Origin: Planctomycetaceae bacterium
GTDB taxonomy: Bacteria; Planctomycetota; Planctomycetia; Pirellulales; Lacipirellulaceae
Direction: 5' to 3'
NCBI GenBank assembly: GCA_002713555.1
Contig: PATG01000086.1
Span: forward strand, 1 to 27,323
DNA length: 27,323 bases
Shown here: piece by piece, positions 7,413-16,204 of the stretch
Position numbering within the stretch: position 1 is the stretch's first letter
How the letters are laid out: the number at the start of each line of letters is the position of its first letter
Made by a program: the position numbers and the translations under genes
The notes under the pieces: model-generated
The model's input: the letters and a program-made list of their open reading frames with translations, nothing else
The model's database searches: none
Told to the model about the DNA's origin: nothing

Positions 7413-9356
7413 TTACCAGGTATATTCAGCTCCAAAATTCAGACCATGTGCCCAGAGATCGGTCTGATGAAAGACAAAGCGAGGGTGATCGCCTGGTACG
7501 ATCGTATCTGGATCGGGAGTACCATTGCGCTGCAATAGGTTTCCATTCACATCCAAATCAATTTGATCTCCCGGTCTGACAACATTACTTAAATACACAA
7601 GTGTATAACCTGCGGTTAACTTTAATCGATTGGTCAGATCATAGCCTAAAGTAAGGCCAATCTCGGGGATCATGCTGAATTCGTCGCGCTCGTATGCACC
7701 GATATTGCCTACATAGAAATCGTCAGCGTTTCCGGGAATTCCATCAACGCCCGGATGCATATAGCCTTGTGTCAATAAACCGCCAGCCGTCGTTTCGACA
7801 GTTCCCGCATTGTCATCAATGGTCGTAGCACCAAGGATCGTGACCCGCTGTCGCATGTTCCCAATGGCTACTTTCGATAAACAATTAAGCGACCAGCGGC
7901 GATATTCCCACTCGGTTTCATAGCCGATTTCGGCTCCCCAAAATTCGTTTTCTGTGACAAATCGATCAAACACATCGATTTCGTTTCCTAAAACTATGGT
8001 CGCAGGAGGAATCGCAACAAATTCTTGTAGATCTTCAGTCACCTGCAAACTTTCATCGAGACTTGTCCAACGAATCCCATAAAGTACGTCTGTACGGCGC
8101 ACTCCGTTTTTGAAAAAGTTGCAGAGGCGATTTAGCGGACCGCCAGGATATCCCAAACCACTCCCACAACCAACACAGGAACCACATCCTACAGCATCGC
8201 CACAGCAAGTCATGCATCCTTCACGACAGCATAAATTGTGTCGCAGTCGAATTCCTGCTGATTGAAACTCACTTCGTATATCAACGGTTACAGAACCGTC
8301 CAACCGGTTGGTATCCACATCTTCCTGAGAAGGACCGATAGAAGTGACGACACCGTTGATCACGCCCGTGTTAAAAAACGGTCGACTAATAAAATCCCCT
8401 ATTACCGGGACCAGGCCATCTTTCTCACCCGCTCTAAAACGCGCGTCGATATCGCCCAAACCTAAATACTCACCTTCGATGCCCCATTGTGCATAATCGT
8501 CCAGCCATAGGCCCAGGGTGATACGACCCCCTTGTCGATCTTCATCAAGAACCTCATTGCCGCCAAAAATTGTTTGAATGGGACCTACAACCACCGGACT
8601 CAGTGGGTCGGCAAGATCTATGTCCTGATACTGGATCACAAGTGGTGGCGTACTCATACCATCTAGCCACCAGACCAGGTACTCTCCGTGGGCATAAAGG
8701 ACTCCTCGGGCTCCACAGCCGCAGCCACCACGGCATCCTCCCACACCTCCACCGCATTGAGGACAACATCCAAAGTCAATTCCGTCGTCAAACAATAGGG
8801 GATCGCCCCCTTCAAACATCGATTCCTCATGGGGAGGTGTGTCGGCCAGAATACTCGACTCCTCATCCTTTTCGCCAACAGGAATCTCTTCTCCATGTTG
8901 AGCCAACTGCATTTCTTTTTTACTTGCAAAAGCCAATTGCGATGCTCGTAGAATGCCCCCCGTGTCTCGGCGCACCTCAACGGTCTCACCCACATGTGCT
9001 TCTAAGTCCACATCCTTGACGGGTTCAACAAGATGCAGCACATCTCCCTGATTATCTACCAAAGCATAAGGGGGGACGTTCTCACTGTTATCTGGATTAT
9101 TGACGAGTTTAGCGCGTCGTGTCAGGCGAGTCGCCTTAGCCTGAGAGCGTCGTTGCGTTGTGCGATTCTTAGGCCGATATCTCGGTGTTTGAGCAATTTC
9201 AGCTCCTAATAGCGAATCAACCCATTGCCCAGCTGCCAGATCCGATGAAGTCACCCGATTGGGCCCATCACCGGCGTAACTAACAGGAATAAAGGTCGTA
9301 GGTATGCCAGAAATTGCCACAACAACGACGTAAATACCCAAACGGTATCTGGCCAT
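7413..9356 (-). CDS. BBP7-family outer-membrane beta-barrel protein
   Basis: 647 aa. A signal peptide of about 28 residues (hydrophobic IYVVVVAIS core, SYAGD cleavage area) leads into a basic, low-complexity segment. Then comes the family-typical line YAHGEYLVWWLDGM and alternating beta-strand-like segments ending in an aromatic strand LNFGAEYTW, the classic terminal residue pattern of an outer-membrane barrel. I assign it to the planctomycete BBP7 group (formerly DUF1551) from these motifs. Two Cys/Gly-rich clusters are striking: CCPQCGG...CGCG shortly before the barrel, and CCREGCMTCCGD...CGSC in an inferred loop. The start ATG at 9356 has AAGGG 8 nt upstream; a GTG at 9365 is the alternative. 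It diverges from the sigma factor gene across a 187-bp spacer. Confidence 0.85.
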   Translation of the reverse strand: MARYRLGIYVVVVAISGIPTTFIPVSYAGDGPNRVTSSDLAAGQWVDSLLGAEIAQTPRYRPKNRTTQRRSQAKATRLTRRAKLVNNPDNSENVPPYALVDNQGDVLHLVEPVKDVDLEAHVGETVEVRRDTGGILRASQLAFASKKEMQLAQHGEEIPVGEKDEESSILADTPPHEESMFEGGDPLLFDDGIDFGCCPQCGGGVGGCRGGCGCGARGVLYAHGEYLVWWLDGMSTPPLVIQYQDIDLADPLSPVVVGPIQTIFGGNEVLDEDRQGGRITLGLWLDDYAQWGIEGEYLGLGDIDARFRAGEKDGLVPVIGDFISRPFFNTGVINGVVTSIGPSQEDVDTNRLDGSVTVDIRSEFQSAGIRLRHNLCCREGCMTCCGDAVGCGSCVGCGSGLGYPGGPLNRLCNFFKNGVRRTDVLYGIRWTSLDESLQVTEDLQEFVAIPPATIVLGNEIDVFDRFVTENEFWGAEIGYETEWEYRRWSLNCLSKVAIGNMRQRVTILGATTIDDNAGTVETTAGGLLTQGYMHPGVDGIPGNADDFYVGNIGAYERDEFSMIPEIGLTLGYDLTNRLKLTAGYTLVYLSNVVRPGDQIDLDVNGNLLQRNGTPDPDTIVPGDHPRFVFHQTDLWAHGLNFGAEYTW

Positions 9357-9543
9357 GTGATACACCCTTGCCGCGCATGCATTTCGACGGTGTCGATGCG
9401 AAGCGGTTCCATATTGGTAGAAGAGAAGAACGCTTTCTTACGATAAGTGGCGTGCTTGTAGCAAACCTTTCAAAAATAGCACAAGAGCACTTGCCTGAAA
9501 TCTATCAATTGTTTCCTCTGGCTCTACAAGCAATACTATCATC

Positions 9544-10149
9544 ATGTGGCCAAAATCTGAAAATACCGAACAATTGCTAGCGCACGTTCGAGCCGGAGAA
9601 AGTGATGCCGTTGGCAAGCTTCTCGATCGCCATCGAGAGGCTGTCCGCAGAATGATCGACTTGCGAATGGACCCGGTTCTGAAGCGCCGAGTCGATGCTA
9701 GCGATCTAGTGCAGGATGTTCTGATCCAGGCAAATCGTCGACTGGATAGTTTTTTAGAAAACCCGATTATGCCGTTTCATCTTTGGCTTAGACAAATGGC
9801 CAAAGACCGCCTTATCGATGCACACCGAAGGCATCGAGGGGCTGCTCGACGCACAATGGATCGAGAACAGCCGCTTGCCATTGCAGCTAATAACGAGTCT
9901 TCAATCGATCTGCTCACCCAATTGCAGGATCAAGAAATGACACCTGCGACTGCTGCCACATGGAATGAACTGCAACGCCGCTTCCACACTGCCTGTGACA
10001 AACTTGATCCAACCGAACAAGAAATTGTGCTCATGCGCCACTTCGAGCAATTGACCAATGGAGAAGCGGCCACCGCACTGGAAATCTCTCCACAAGCAGC
10101 CAGCATGAGGTACTTGCGTGCCATGCGCCGACTGCGCGAAATGTTGTAA
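9544..10149 (+). CDS. ECF-like RNA polymerase sigma factor
   Basis: 201 aa, with sigma region 2 (about 25-100, including VDASDLVQDVL, which matches the region 2.2 core-binding segment, and FHLWLRQMAKDRLIDAHRRHR for regions 2.3/2.4) and region 4 (about 150-201, KLDPTEQEIVLMRHFEQL followed by the helix-turn-helix ALEISPQAASMRYLRAMRRL). Regions 1.1 and 3 are absent, so it is ECF-like. It belongs to a planctomycete-rich type often encoded next to Hanks kinases. The kinase gene starts 52 bp downstream on the same strand, which suggests that phosphorylation controls the sigma factor, but that is inference. There is no anti-sigma gene nearby. The ATG at 9544 lacks a clear Shine-Dalgarno. Confidence 0.9.
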   Translation: MWPKSENTEQLLAHVRAGESDAVGKLLDRHREAVRRMIDLRMDPVLKRRVDASDLVQDVLIQANRRLDSFLENPIMPFHLWLRQMAKDRLIDAHRRHRGAARRTMDREQPLAIAANNESSIDLLTQLQDQEMTPATAATWNELQRRFHTACDKLDPTEQEIVLMRHFEQLTNGEAATALEISPQAASMRYLRAMRRLREML

Positions 10150-10201
10150 TCCATCTATATTATCGATGCACTCTACATATTGACTCTTGCAATAGAGACC
10201 C

Positions 10202-11938
10202 ATGCCTGACTCCCCAAATACTGACATCGAACTTGCAGAAATTCTTGATCGACTGACATGCGATTCTGTAGAGAAGCGGCCTACCCTTGAGGAAATTACG
10301 GCAGCCTATCCAGATCTTGCTACCGAATTGCGCGAACTTTGGGGAACTATTATGGTAGTTGACGCAGTCGCACAAAAAACAATTACAACTGCCTCCCCTT
10401 CTCAGGATGCCCCTTCTTTCCCTCATGTCGTGCCACCGCCCATACTGGGTGACTATGAACTGCTGGAAGAAATCGGCCGTGGTGGTATGGGAATCGTGTA
10501 TCGTGCGAGGCAACGAAGTTTAGATCGCGAGATTGCTCTCAAGCTCATTTTACACGGTTCACAAGCTTCGCCAGCCGACCAGGCACGATTCCAATCCGAA
10601 GTCGCAGCCATAGCACAGTTGGATCACTCCCATATCGTGCCCATCTATGAAGTTGGAGAAGAACATGGATGGCATTTTTTTGGGATGAAGTTAATCGATG
10701 GAGGCAATCTCTCACAAATTATGGCGGCTGGTCCACTTCCTGAACGAAGAGCTGCCGATATAACCCTGAAGATTTCACGCGCTATCGCTTGTGCGCATGC
10801 TTCAGGAATTATCCATCGTGATCTCAAACCCGCCAATATTTTAATTGATAAGACGGGCGAACCTCATATCTCCGACTTTGGGTTAGCAAAACATGTTTCA
10901 TCGGGTTCCTCACTGACACAAACGGGAACAATTCTTGGCACACCCTCCTACATGGCACCCGAACAGGCGGCCGGTAATCGTTTCAACCAGGGACCCTCAT
11001 GCGATGTCTACGGTTTAGGTGCAATTCTCTATGCACTCCTAACCGGTAGACCCCCGTTTCAAGGATCTTCGCCCGTTGATACTGTCATGATGGTTTTAGA
11101 GCAGGATCCACTGCCACCACGTTTGCTTAATCAGGGAGTTAGTCGCGATTTAGAAATGATCGTGCTGCGTTCGATGCAAAAATCAAGCGAATTACGTTAT
11201 CAGTCGGCTCATGCTCTGGCAGATGATCTGCAAGCATATTTGTCAGGAGAATCAATCTCTGCTCGAAGTGGACATTTGAAAGATGTCGTCGCTCGCTTGT
11301 TTCGCGAAACCCACCATGCCATTGTTTTAGAAAACTGGGGTGTGCTTTGGATGTGGCATGCTGCCGTACTGTTGTCGCTTTGCCTGGTCACCAATTGGTT
11401 ACGTCTCCAAAGCGATCGTTGGCCATCCATGATGGAACACTGGCCCTACCTAATACTCTGGGGAGGTGGGCTCATCCTATGGGCACCCATCTTTTGGGCC
11501 CTTCGCCACCGATCAGGTCCCGTCACTGTGGTGGAGCGCCAAATTGCACATGCGTGGGGAGGTAGTATCGTCGCAGTCATTCTCTTATTTGTTATCGAAT
11601 TGCTGCTTGAATTCCCCGTGCTTTTTCTATCTCCTATTCTAGGGCTGATTGGCGGAATGGTCTTTGTTGTGAAGGCGGGAATCCTGGCTGGCAGCTTTTA
11701 TGTGCACGCTTTCGCACTCTTTGCTGTCGCAGTGATTATGGCCGGATTGCAGTCCGCGGGCTGGCCTTACGGAATAACGCTCTTCGGGGTGGTTAGCGCA
11801 GCAACCTTTTTTCTACCGGGCTGCAAATATTATCTGCAGAACCGAGCTAACGCTGTTTCGGGCGAGAAGGAGGCGGGAAGTAGTTTCCCGTATTTTGATA
11901 ACTCCCCAAGCTTTGAAAGACAGCAGCATGACCCGTAG
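10202..11938 (+). CDS. Hanks-type serine/threonine protein kinase with membrane tail
   Basis: 578 aa. Residues 1-80 form a soluble N-terminal segment with ITAAYPDLATELREL, a short helical motif common before such kinases in planctomycetes. The kinase domain runs about 84-345: Gly loop IGRGGMGIVY (91-100), catalytic Lys K114, HRDLKPAN with D207, DFG with D225, and MAPE at 251-254, so all key residues are intact. From about 380 the protein is hydrophobic, with five or so predicted transmembrane helices ending near 540. No PASTA or WD repeats are present. It is expected to be an inner-membrane kinase with the catalytic domain in the cytoplasm, partnered with the sigma factor 52 bp upstream. Its last 92 bp overlap the opposing lipoprotein gene. 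Confidence 0.92.
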   Translation: MPDSPNTDIELAEILDRLTCDSVEKRPTLEEITAAYPDLATELRELWGTIMVVDAVAQKTITTASPSQDAPSFPHVVPPPILGDYELLEEIGRGGMGIVYRARQRSLDREIALKLILHGSQASPADQARFQSEVAAIAQLDHSHIVPIYEVGEEHGWHFFGMKLIDGGNLSQIMAAGPLPERRAADITLKISRAIACAHASGIIHRDLKPANILIDKTGEPHISDFGLAKHVSSGSSLTQTGTILGTPSYMAPEQAAGNRFNQGPSCDVYGLGAILYALLTGRPPFQGSSPVDTVMMVLEQDPLPPRLLNQGVSRDLEMIVLRSMQKSSELRYQSAHALADDLQAYLSGESISARSGHLKDVVARLFRETHHAIVLENWGVLWMWHAAVLLSLCLVTNWLRLQSDRWPSMMEHWPYLILWGGGLILWAPIFWALRHRSGPVTVVERQIAHAWGGSIVAVILLFVIELLLEFPVLFLSPILGLIGGMVFVVKAGILAGSFYVHAFALFAVAVIMAGLQSAGWPYGITLFGVVSAATFFLPGCKYYLQNRANAVSGEKEAGSSFPYFDNSPSFERQQHDP

Positions 11939-12446
11939 GCGCTGCATTTTCATCTCCGCGCGTATTGTACGGTGCTCGGGCCGCCATCTGGTTGAGACGT
12001 CGTTGATTCTGAATAGTGTATCTCTGCATCTGTTCTTGTTGACGTTGCTGCTCACGCATCGGGCGAACTAACGTCTGATAGTCCGTTGCAGAGCCAAAAG
12101 GCCTGGACAGTGAAAGATAAGGGCTCACGGCAGGCCCACGCGTTACTCCACGAAATGGCTTCTTCCTTTGAGAAGTACTCGACGAAGATGATGCTAGTGA
12201 GCTTGAAAAAGTTTTTCGATTCAGACCGGACACGCCTGCTGTGGGAACCAGGTTGAATTGATTTCTTTGCTTGATACGATCCACACTAAAAAATGAAGAC
12301 GAAGTACCTCGATTCTGACGATAGAGTAAATCCTTGACATAGTTATTTTGTCCGCTCGTCTGCGCAGTAACAATGTTATCGCAATAAGTACAGCCCGCAA
12401 TAAAAACGACACTCCAAAGAAAAAGTTGGGCTCTAGTTCTATAAAG
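11847..12446 (-). CDS. Putative small lipoprotein, function unknown
   Basis: 199 aa. The N-terminus MLYRTRAQLFLW is basic then hydrophobic and ends in a lipobox-like FIAGC (Cys20), so a lipid-modified envelope protein is likely. The mature part is Ser-, Gln- and Arg-rich and low in hydrophobics: a poly-Ser stretch, a segment LVRPMREQQRQQEQMQRY that looks like a short amphipathic or coiled-coil helix, and a Pro-rich basic C-terminus. I recognise no enzyme family. The ATG at 12446 has GAGG 7 nt upstream and gives a proper signal peptide; an upstream ATG at 12485 adds 13 residues and also has an AGGA. It converges on the kinase gene with a 92-bp tail-to-tail overlap. Confidence 0.65.
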   Translation of the reverse strand, partial: LYRTRAQLFLWSVVFIAGCTYCDNIVTAQTSGQNNYVKDLLYRQNRGTSSSFFSVDRIKQRNQFNLVPTAGVSGLNRKTFSSSLASSSSSTSQRKKPFRGVTRGPAVSPYLSLSRPFGSATDYQTLVRPMREQQRQQEQMQRYTIQNQRRLNQMAARAPYNTRGDENAAPTGHAAVFQSLGSYQNTGNYFPPPSRPKQR

Positions 12447-12669
12447 CATCGAAACACCTCTCGTTGATAAGCTCTTCCCCAACATATCATCCTATACCTA
12501 CGGATTAGGCAGGACAACTGAGCAAAAAACACCTGTTTTCATAAAAATGGAATGATTCTAGCTCTATACTAGCTCATGACTTTGGTCCACCTACTGGAGG
12601 CGACAGGACGAATTCAGAACTTACCAGAGTTGGAGACACAACAATCCCTAGGATCACTACGACACCTAC

Positions 12670-12709
12670 GCCCAAAAAGTTTTTGGGTACTCAACGGCCT
12701 TTTTTGGGC
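12670..12709 (-). terminator. Possible terminator after the RmlB-like gene
   Basis: Read on the minus strand, CCCAAAAA directly after the stop codon can pair with TTTTTGGG at 12671-12678; a local alternative, CCCAAAAA-C-TTTTTGGG (12671-12687), also exists. The stems are A/T-rich and no T tract follows, so this is a weak candidate. Confidence 0.25.
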
Positions 12710-13733
12710 TATTTGGATTGCTCCACCCAAGCGGGGTGTTTCAGATACCACTCCACCGTTTCTCGCAAACCTGCTTCTAAGGATATCTGGGGGTACCAAC
12801 CCGTAGCAACCATCAACCGTTCACTACTGATTGCATAACGGCGGTCATGGCCTAATCGGTCTGATACACGAGTTATCAAGGAGCGACGCATCTTGCCGTC
12901 ATTTAAAGAACTATCAACGACATCGCATATCATCTCGACGACTTGCAAATTTGGCATACTACGATTACCACCCAAGGTAAAAGAATCCCCCCGATCGCCA
13001 TAAATTAAAGCCGACAGCAGCGCACGACAACAATCTGAAACATGCAACCAGTTTCGCTGATGCATACCATCACCATAGAGAGTTAAAGGTTTTCCTCTTA
13101 CGGCTGCAACGATCATTTTGGGAATCAATTTTTCGGGATGCTGGCGTGGACCATAATTGTTAGAAGGATTTACAACCATGGCTGGCAGGTCAAATGTCTT
13201 GATAAAGGCTCGTACGAAATATTCTGCAGAGGCTTTAGAGGCCGCGTACGGCGAATTTGGTCTCAGCAGGCTTCGCTCATCAAAAACTTCTTCTTGGCCA
13301 GCTGATCCATACACCTCATCCGTGGAAACATGCAAAAAGCGGAAGTTTTGAGACTCCTCTCCCGAAAGCTGCCGCCAATACCGCGTTGTTTGTTCTAATA
13401 AAACGCAACTACCCAAAACATTGGTTGTTGCAAAAACAGACGGGTCTTCAATGGAACGATCAACATGTGTTTCTGCAGCCATATGGACAATTGCCTGTGG
13501 TCGAAAATCAGACAATAAACGCTTCACCAGAATCGAATTGGCAATATCTCCTTCCACAAGCGTATGGCGCTTGTTTGAACGCAGATGGGCAATCGAAAGA
13601 CGATGGCCCGCGTAAGTTATTTTGTCCAGATTTAATACGGTAACATTCTTCTGCACCAAGCATTGGCATACCAACGTACTGCCAATAAATCCTGCCCCCC
13701 CGTAACAAGTATTATGGCTGGCAGCTTATTCAT
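12709..13733 (-). CDS. rmlB: dTDP-glucose 4,6-dehydratase-like protein, frameshifted
   Basis: An extended short-chain dehydrogenase of the RmlB type, which converts dTDP-glucose to dTDP-4-keto-6-deoxyglucose for surface polysaccharide. Visible motifs: [26 protein letters not shown] with the catalytic Asp-Glu pair, and YAASK (Tyr and Lys of YxxxK). The downstream frame by itself opens only at a TTG at 13674 and would lack the NAD-binding loop. Upstream, an ATG at 13733 in another frame reads [13 protein letters not shown], and one added base in the G run at 13695-13701 would join it to AGFIGS, giving the normal GGAGFIG loop and a 341-aa protein. The start overlaps the tadA stop as ATGA, which supports 13733. 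As given, the gene is frameshifted; either a sequence error or a real null/slippery allele. Confidence 0.85.
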
Positions 13734-14191
13734 TTTTTACCAAGCCGCCTCTTTTCGGTAAAAAATTCAGACAATATTTTCCCACATTGCATCTTCATCA
13801 CACCACTTGTTATTTCAGTTTGATGGTTCATCCTATCATCATCCAATAGATTGTATAAACTTCGTACTGCCCCCGCCTTCGGATCCATGGCTCCAAACAC
13901 AATATGGCTGACCCGTGCCTGCAAAATTGCGCCTGCACACATGGGGCATGGCTCCAAGGTGACATAGAGCGAGCATCCTTCTAGTCGCCAGGACTCCAGT
14001 GCCATGGCAGCCTGTGTAATAGCTATCATCTCAGCATGGGCAGTTGGATCACGTAATTTTTCTCGTTGATTGTGTGCAGCACCAACCAGAACCCCATCTC
14101 GAACAACTACTGCCCCCACTGGGACTTCATCTTCCGAACGGGCTTCTTCGGCTTGAGCTAGGGCCATTGCCATATAGAAATCATGGTTCAT
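13730..14191 (-). CDS. tadA: tRNA adenosine(34) deaminase TadA
   Basis: 153 aa, full length for the family. It deaminates A34 to inosine in tRNA-Arg(ACG), and is a zinc enzyme of the cytidine deaminase fold. The active site is intact: H52-A-E54 (zinc ligand and catalytic Glu) and P81-C-P-M-C85 (two zinc-ligand Cys), with the usual VPVGAVVV strand near the start and [16 protein letters not shown] after the zinc site. Its TGA stop overlaps the true start of the RmlB-like gene by 4 bp (ATGA), so the two are translationally coupled, though their roles are unrelated. The start ATG at 14191 has only a poor ribosome binding site. Confidence 0.95.
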   Translation of the reverse strand: MNHDFYMAMALAQAEEARSEDEVPVGAVVVRDGVLVGAAHNQREKLRDPTAHAEMIAITQAAMALESWRLEGCSLYVTLEPCPMCAGAILQARVSHIVFGAMDPKAGAVRSLYNLLDDDRMNHQTEITSGVMKMQCGKILSEFFTEKRRLGKK

Positions 14192-14206
14192 GATAATCTT
14201 ACACTT

Positions 14207-14302
14207 TTACGAGGTAAAAAATCCCAGAGAATAAAAGCCGATCGTACCGATTCCAAAAATGAACACTTGAAGAAAGCAGGCATAATCAACACGTGTGCCC
14301 AT
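14207..14302 (-). CDS. Possible 31-aa single-helix membrane peptide
   Basis: From the ATG at 14302 the frame encodes 31 residues with one hydrophobic helix (FLQVFIFGIGTIGFYSLGFF). It ends 15 bp before tadA on the same strand, and GGGTG occurs about 10 nt before the ATG. The frame stays open further upstream to 14416 but that part looks random. The helix-like composition and closeness to tadA are the only evidence. The rest of the divergent spacer up to 14502 shows no feature I can name. Confidence 0.25.
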   Translation of the reverse strand: MGTRVDYACFLQVFIFGIGTIGFYSLGFFTS

Positions 14303-14502
14303 TGTCCCGCACCCTAAAAGGGAGTCAGAAGGAGCGCATGATTTGTGTAGGATCACAGGGATGTAGATTATTATCCCAAATCTACTGCCTTTTTGCGAAG
14401 CAAATCTCACTTTCAAGTACGGCTCTCTTTATTTATGCGAACTAACCCACTGAGATCATCCTGGTATATCTATTTACATCGTATTTAGTTGGGAATTTCT
14501 GC

Positions 14503-14930
14503 ATGCTGAAAAAATCTGCAACAACTACTATTTCACGACTAAATCGCATAGCCTCTCTTGCACGCTGGGGGACTCTGCTGCTCATTCTGGTCATGTTCGC
14601 AGTGACACATCTACCTCTGGTTGATCCGCTTTGGATTTCTCTTTTTTCTCTAGAAGACAAAATACTACATGACTGCGGTTATATGGCTTTGGCCATTTCA
14701 GTCCTAACCAGTTGGGAACTTTCCACGGGTATTCTTCAGCCACCTCACTATTTTATGGCCTAGCCATCAGGCACCCTCCATGGTCTTTTCGATGAAGTTA
14801 CGCAAATACCCGTCGCCGCGCATGCGATGGATTGGATTGGCTCAGTGATATTTTTGGCATCCTTCTTGGTTTAGTATTCTTCCGTCTGATGCGACACTGG
14901 CTTTATCGTTTTATAATAAAAACGACTTAG
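14503..14930 (+). pseudogene. VanZ-like membrane protein, disrupted
   Basis: The 5' frame (14503-14763) gives an 86-aa product with a first transmembrane helix (WGTLLLILVMFAVTHLP) and the VanZ-type segment LEDKILHDCGYMALAISVL. It stops at TAG 14761. The same frame then continues GTLHGLFDEVTQIPV, the expected Asp/Glu-containing VanZ core, and after a shift near 14815-14826 a second frame reads LDWLSDIFGILLGLVFF and ends at TAG 14928-14930. Together these make a normal-length VanZ-like protein, so the gene is broken by a stop (or a pair of small indels around 14745-14770) plus one frameshift. VanZ-like proteins are small membrane proteins of poorly known role. If the 5' fragment is translated alone it lacks the conserved core. 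Confidence 0.7.
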
Positions 14931-15094
14931 AGCCTATTCATTGAATTGCAGAGACAATTCCCTGTAGAGCCATTTCCAAGAAGACAACACGGAAGGCCAC
15001 AGAGGGCGTTCCCTACAGAGGATAATAGAAGGGGGCTATCAGAAGGGGTTCTCGGAAAAAGTCTTTTCTTTTTAATGATCGACGAAAGGAACCT

Positions 15095-16066
15095 CTAATA
15101 GAAAGGAGTAGGAGCACGATAATGATCCAAATCAATTGTTTTAAACCAATCGATCGTTTTAACAAGACCTTCGCGTAGTACCACCTGGGGCTGCCAGTCC
15201 AATTTTTCTTTTGCCAAATCAATATCAGGTCGTCTTCGTGTTGGATCATCCTCAGGTAGCGGACGCTCTACAATTTTTGATTTCGAGCCTGTCATTTCTA
15301 CGATAAGTTCTGCTAATTCTCGAATTGTAAATTCATCCGGATTACCGAGGTTCACCGGCCCAGTAAAATCTGAGGGACCATTCATCATTCGAATAATACC
15401 TTCGACTAAATCATCACGGTAGCAAAATGAGCGTGTCTGCGAACCATCGCCAAAGATGGTAATATCCTCTCCCTCGAGAGCTTGCCGGATAAAATTAGAT
15501 ACGACCCGTCCATCGTAAGGATGCATTCTGGGTCCATATGTATTAAAAATACGAACGAGTCGTATATCGATACTATGTTGTCTGTGGTAATCAAATAACA
15601 ATGTTTCTGCCGCCCGCTTGCCTTCATCATAACAGGCTCGGGTACCAATTGGATTCACACAACCTCGGTAGCTTTCATGCTGAGGGTGCACTTCTGGATC
15701 TCCGTAGATTTCACTAGTCGATGCTTGCAATACCTTAGCACGGCAACGCTTGGCCAGACCAAGTACATGAATGGATCCTAAGACAGACGTCTTCAGAGTC
15801 TTGATCGGGTTGTATTGGTAATGCCCAGGGGCTGCTGGGCAGGCAAAATTGTAGACCTCATCAACCTCTAAAAAAATCGGCTGGGTAATATCATGGCGGA
15901 TCAACTCGAAGTTGGGTTTTTTAAGCAGATGCTCAACATTCGTTTTTTGACTCGTAAAAAAGTTGTCCAGGCAGATCACATCGTGGCCGTTCTCGACCAT
16001 ACGTTCACATAGATGCGAACCCAAAAAGCCTGCCCCGCCGGTTACCAAAATTCGCTTGATATTCAT
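15095..16066 (-). CDS. UDP-glucuronate decarboxylase (UDP-xylose synthase)
   Basis: 323 aa, an extended SDR. It should decarboxylate UDP-glucuronate to UDP-xylose (or the 4-keto-pentose) using NAD, in the cytoplasm, feeding surface glycan synthesis. Motifs: [11 protein letters not shown] (cofactor loop), [30 protein letters not shown] (characteristic of this branch rather than UDP-glucose epimerase), STSEIYG, YDEGKR (Tyr and Lys of the active site), and [10 protein letters not shown]. All are intact. The frame opens at 16114, but the SDR fold begins at [11 protein letters not shown], so I choose the ATG at 16066 (16069 is equally possible); no strong Shine-Dalgarno decides. The RmlB-like gene lies 1.4 kb away on the same strand with tadA and the VanZ remnant between. 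Confidence 0.88.
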   Translation of the reverse strand: MNIKRILVTGGAGFLGSHLCERMVENGHDVICLDNFFTSQKTNVEHLLKKPNFELIRHDITQPIFLEVDEVYNFACPAAPGHYQYNPIKTLKTSVLGSIHVLGLAKRCRAKVLQASTSEIYGDPEVHPQHESYRGCVNPIGTRACYDEGKRAAETLLFDYHRQHSIDIRLVRIFNTYGPRMHPYDGRVVSNFIRQALEGEDITIFGDGSQTRSFCYRDDLVEGIIRMMNGPSDFTGPVNLGNPDEFTIRELAELIVEMTGSKSKIVERPLPEDDPTRRRPDIDLAKEKLDWQPQVVLREGLVKTIDWFKTIDLDHYRAPTPFY

Positions 16067-16204
16067 CATGGAAATACTTCTTACTCCATACTGCAGATCG
16101 ATTCGTGCCAACAAACCATATTAATTCACAAGAGATACCTTGCAAACCCTATGCTTGGGAAACTCTGAACATGCCTGCAGGAGGTATAATAATTTGGCTT
16201 ACGC

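Noticed and set aside
9357..9543. GCAT/TCGAC...GTCGA/TGC inverted repeat near 9378-9398 in the barrel/sigma spacer
   Set aside because: Could be an operator, but it is imperfect, and I found no matching copy near other genes in the window.
12709..14930. A polysaccharide biosynthesis cluster
   Set aside because: Only the RmlB-like and decarboxylase genes fit; no glycosyltransferase, RmlA/C/D, flippase or polymerase gene is nearby, and tadA and a VanZ remnant sit between them.
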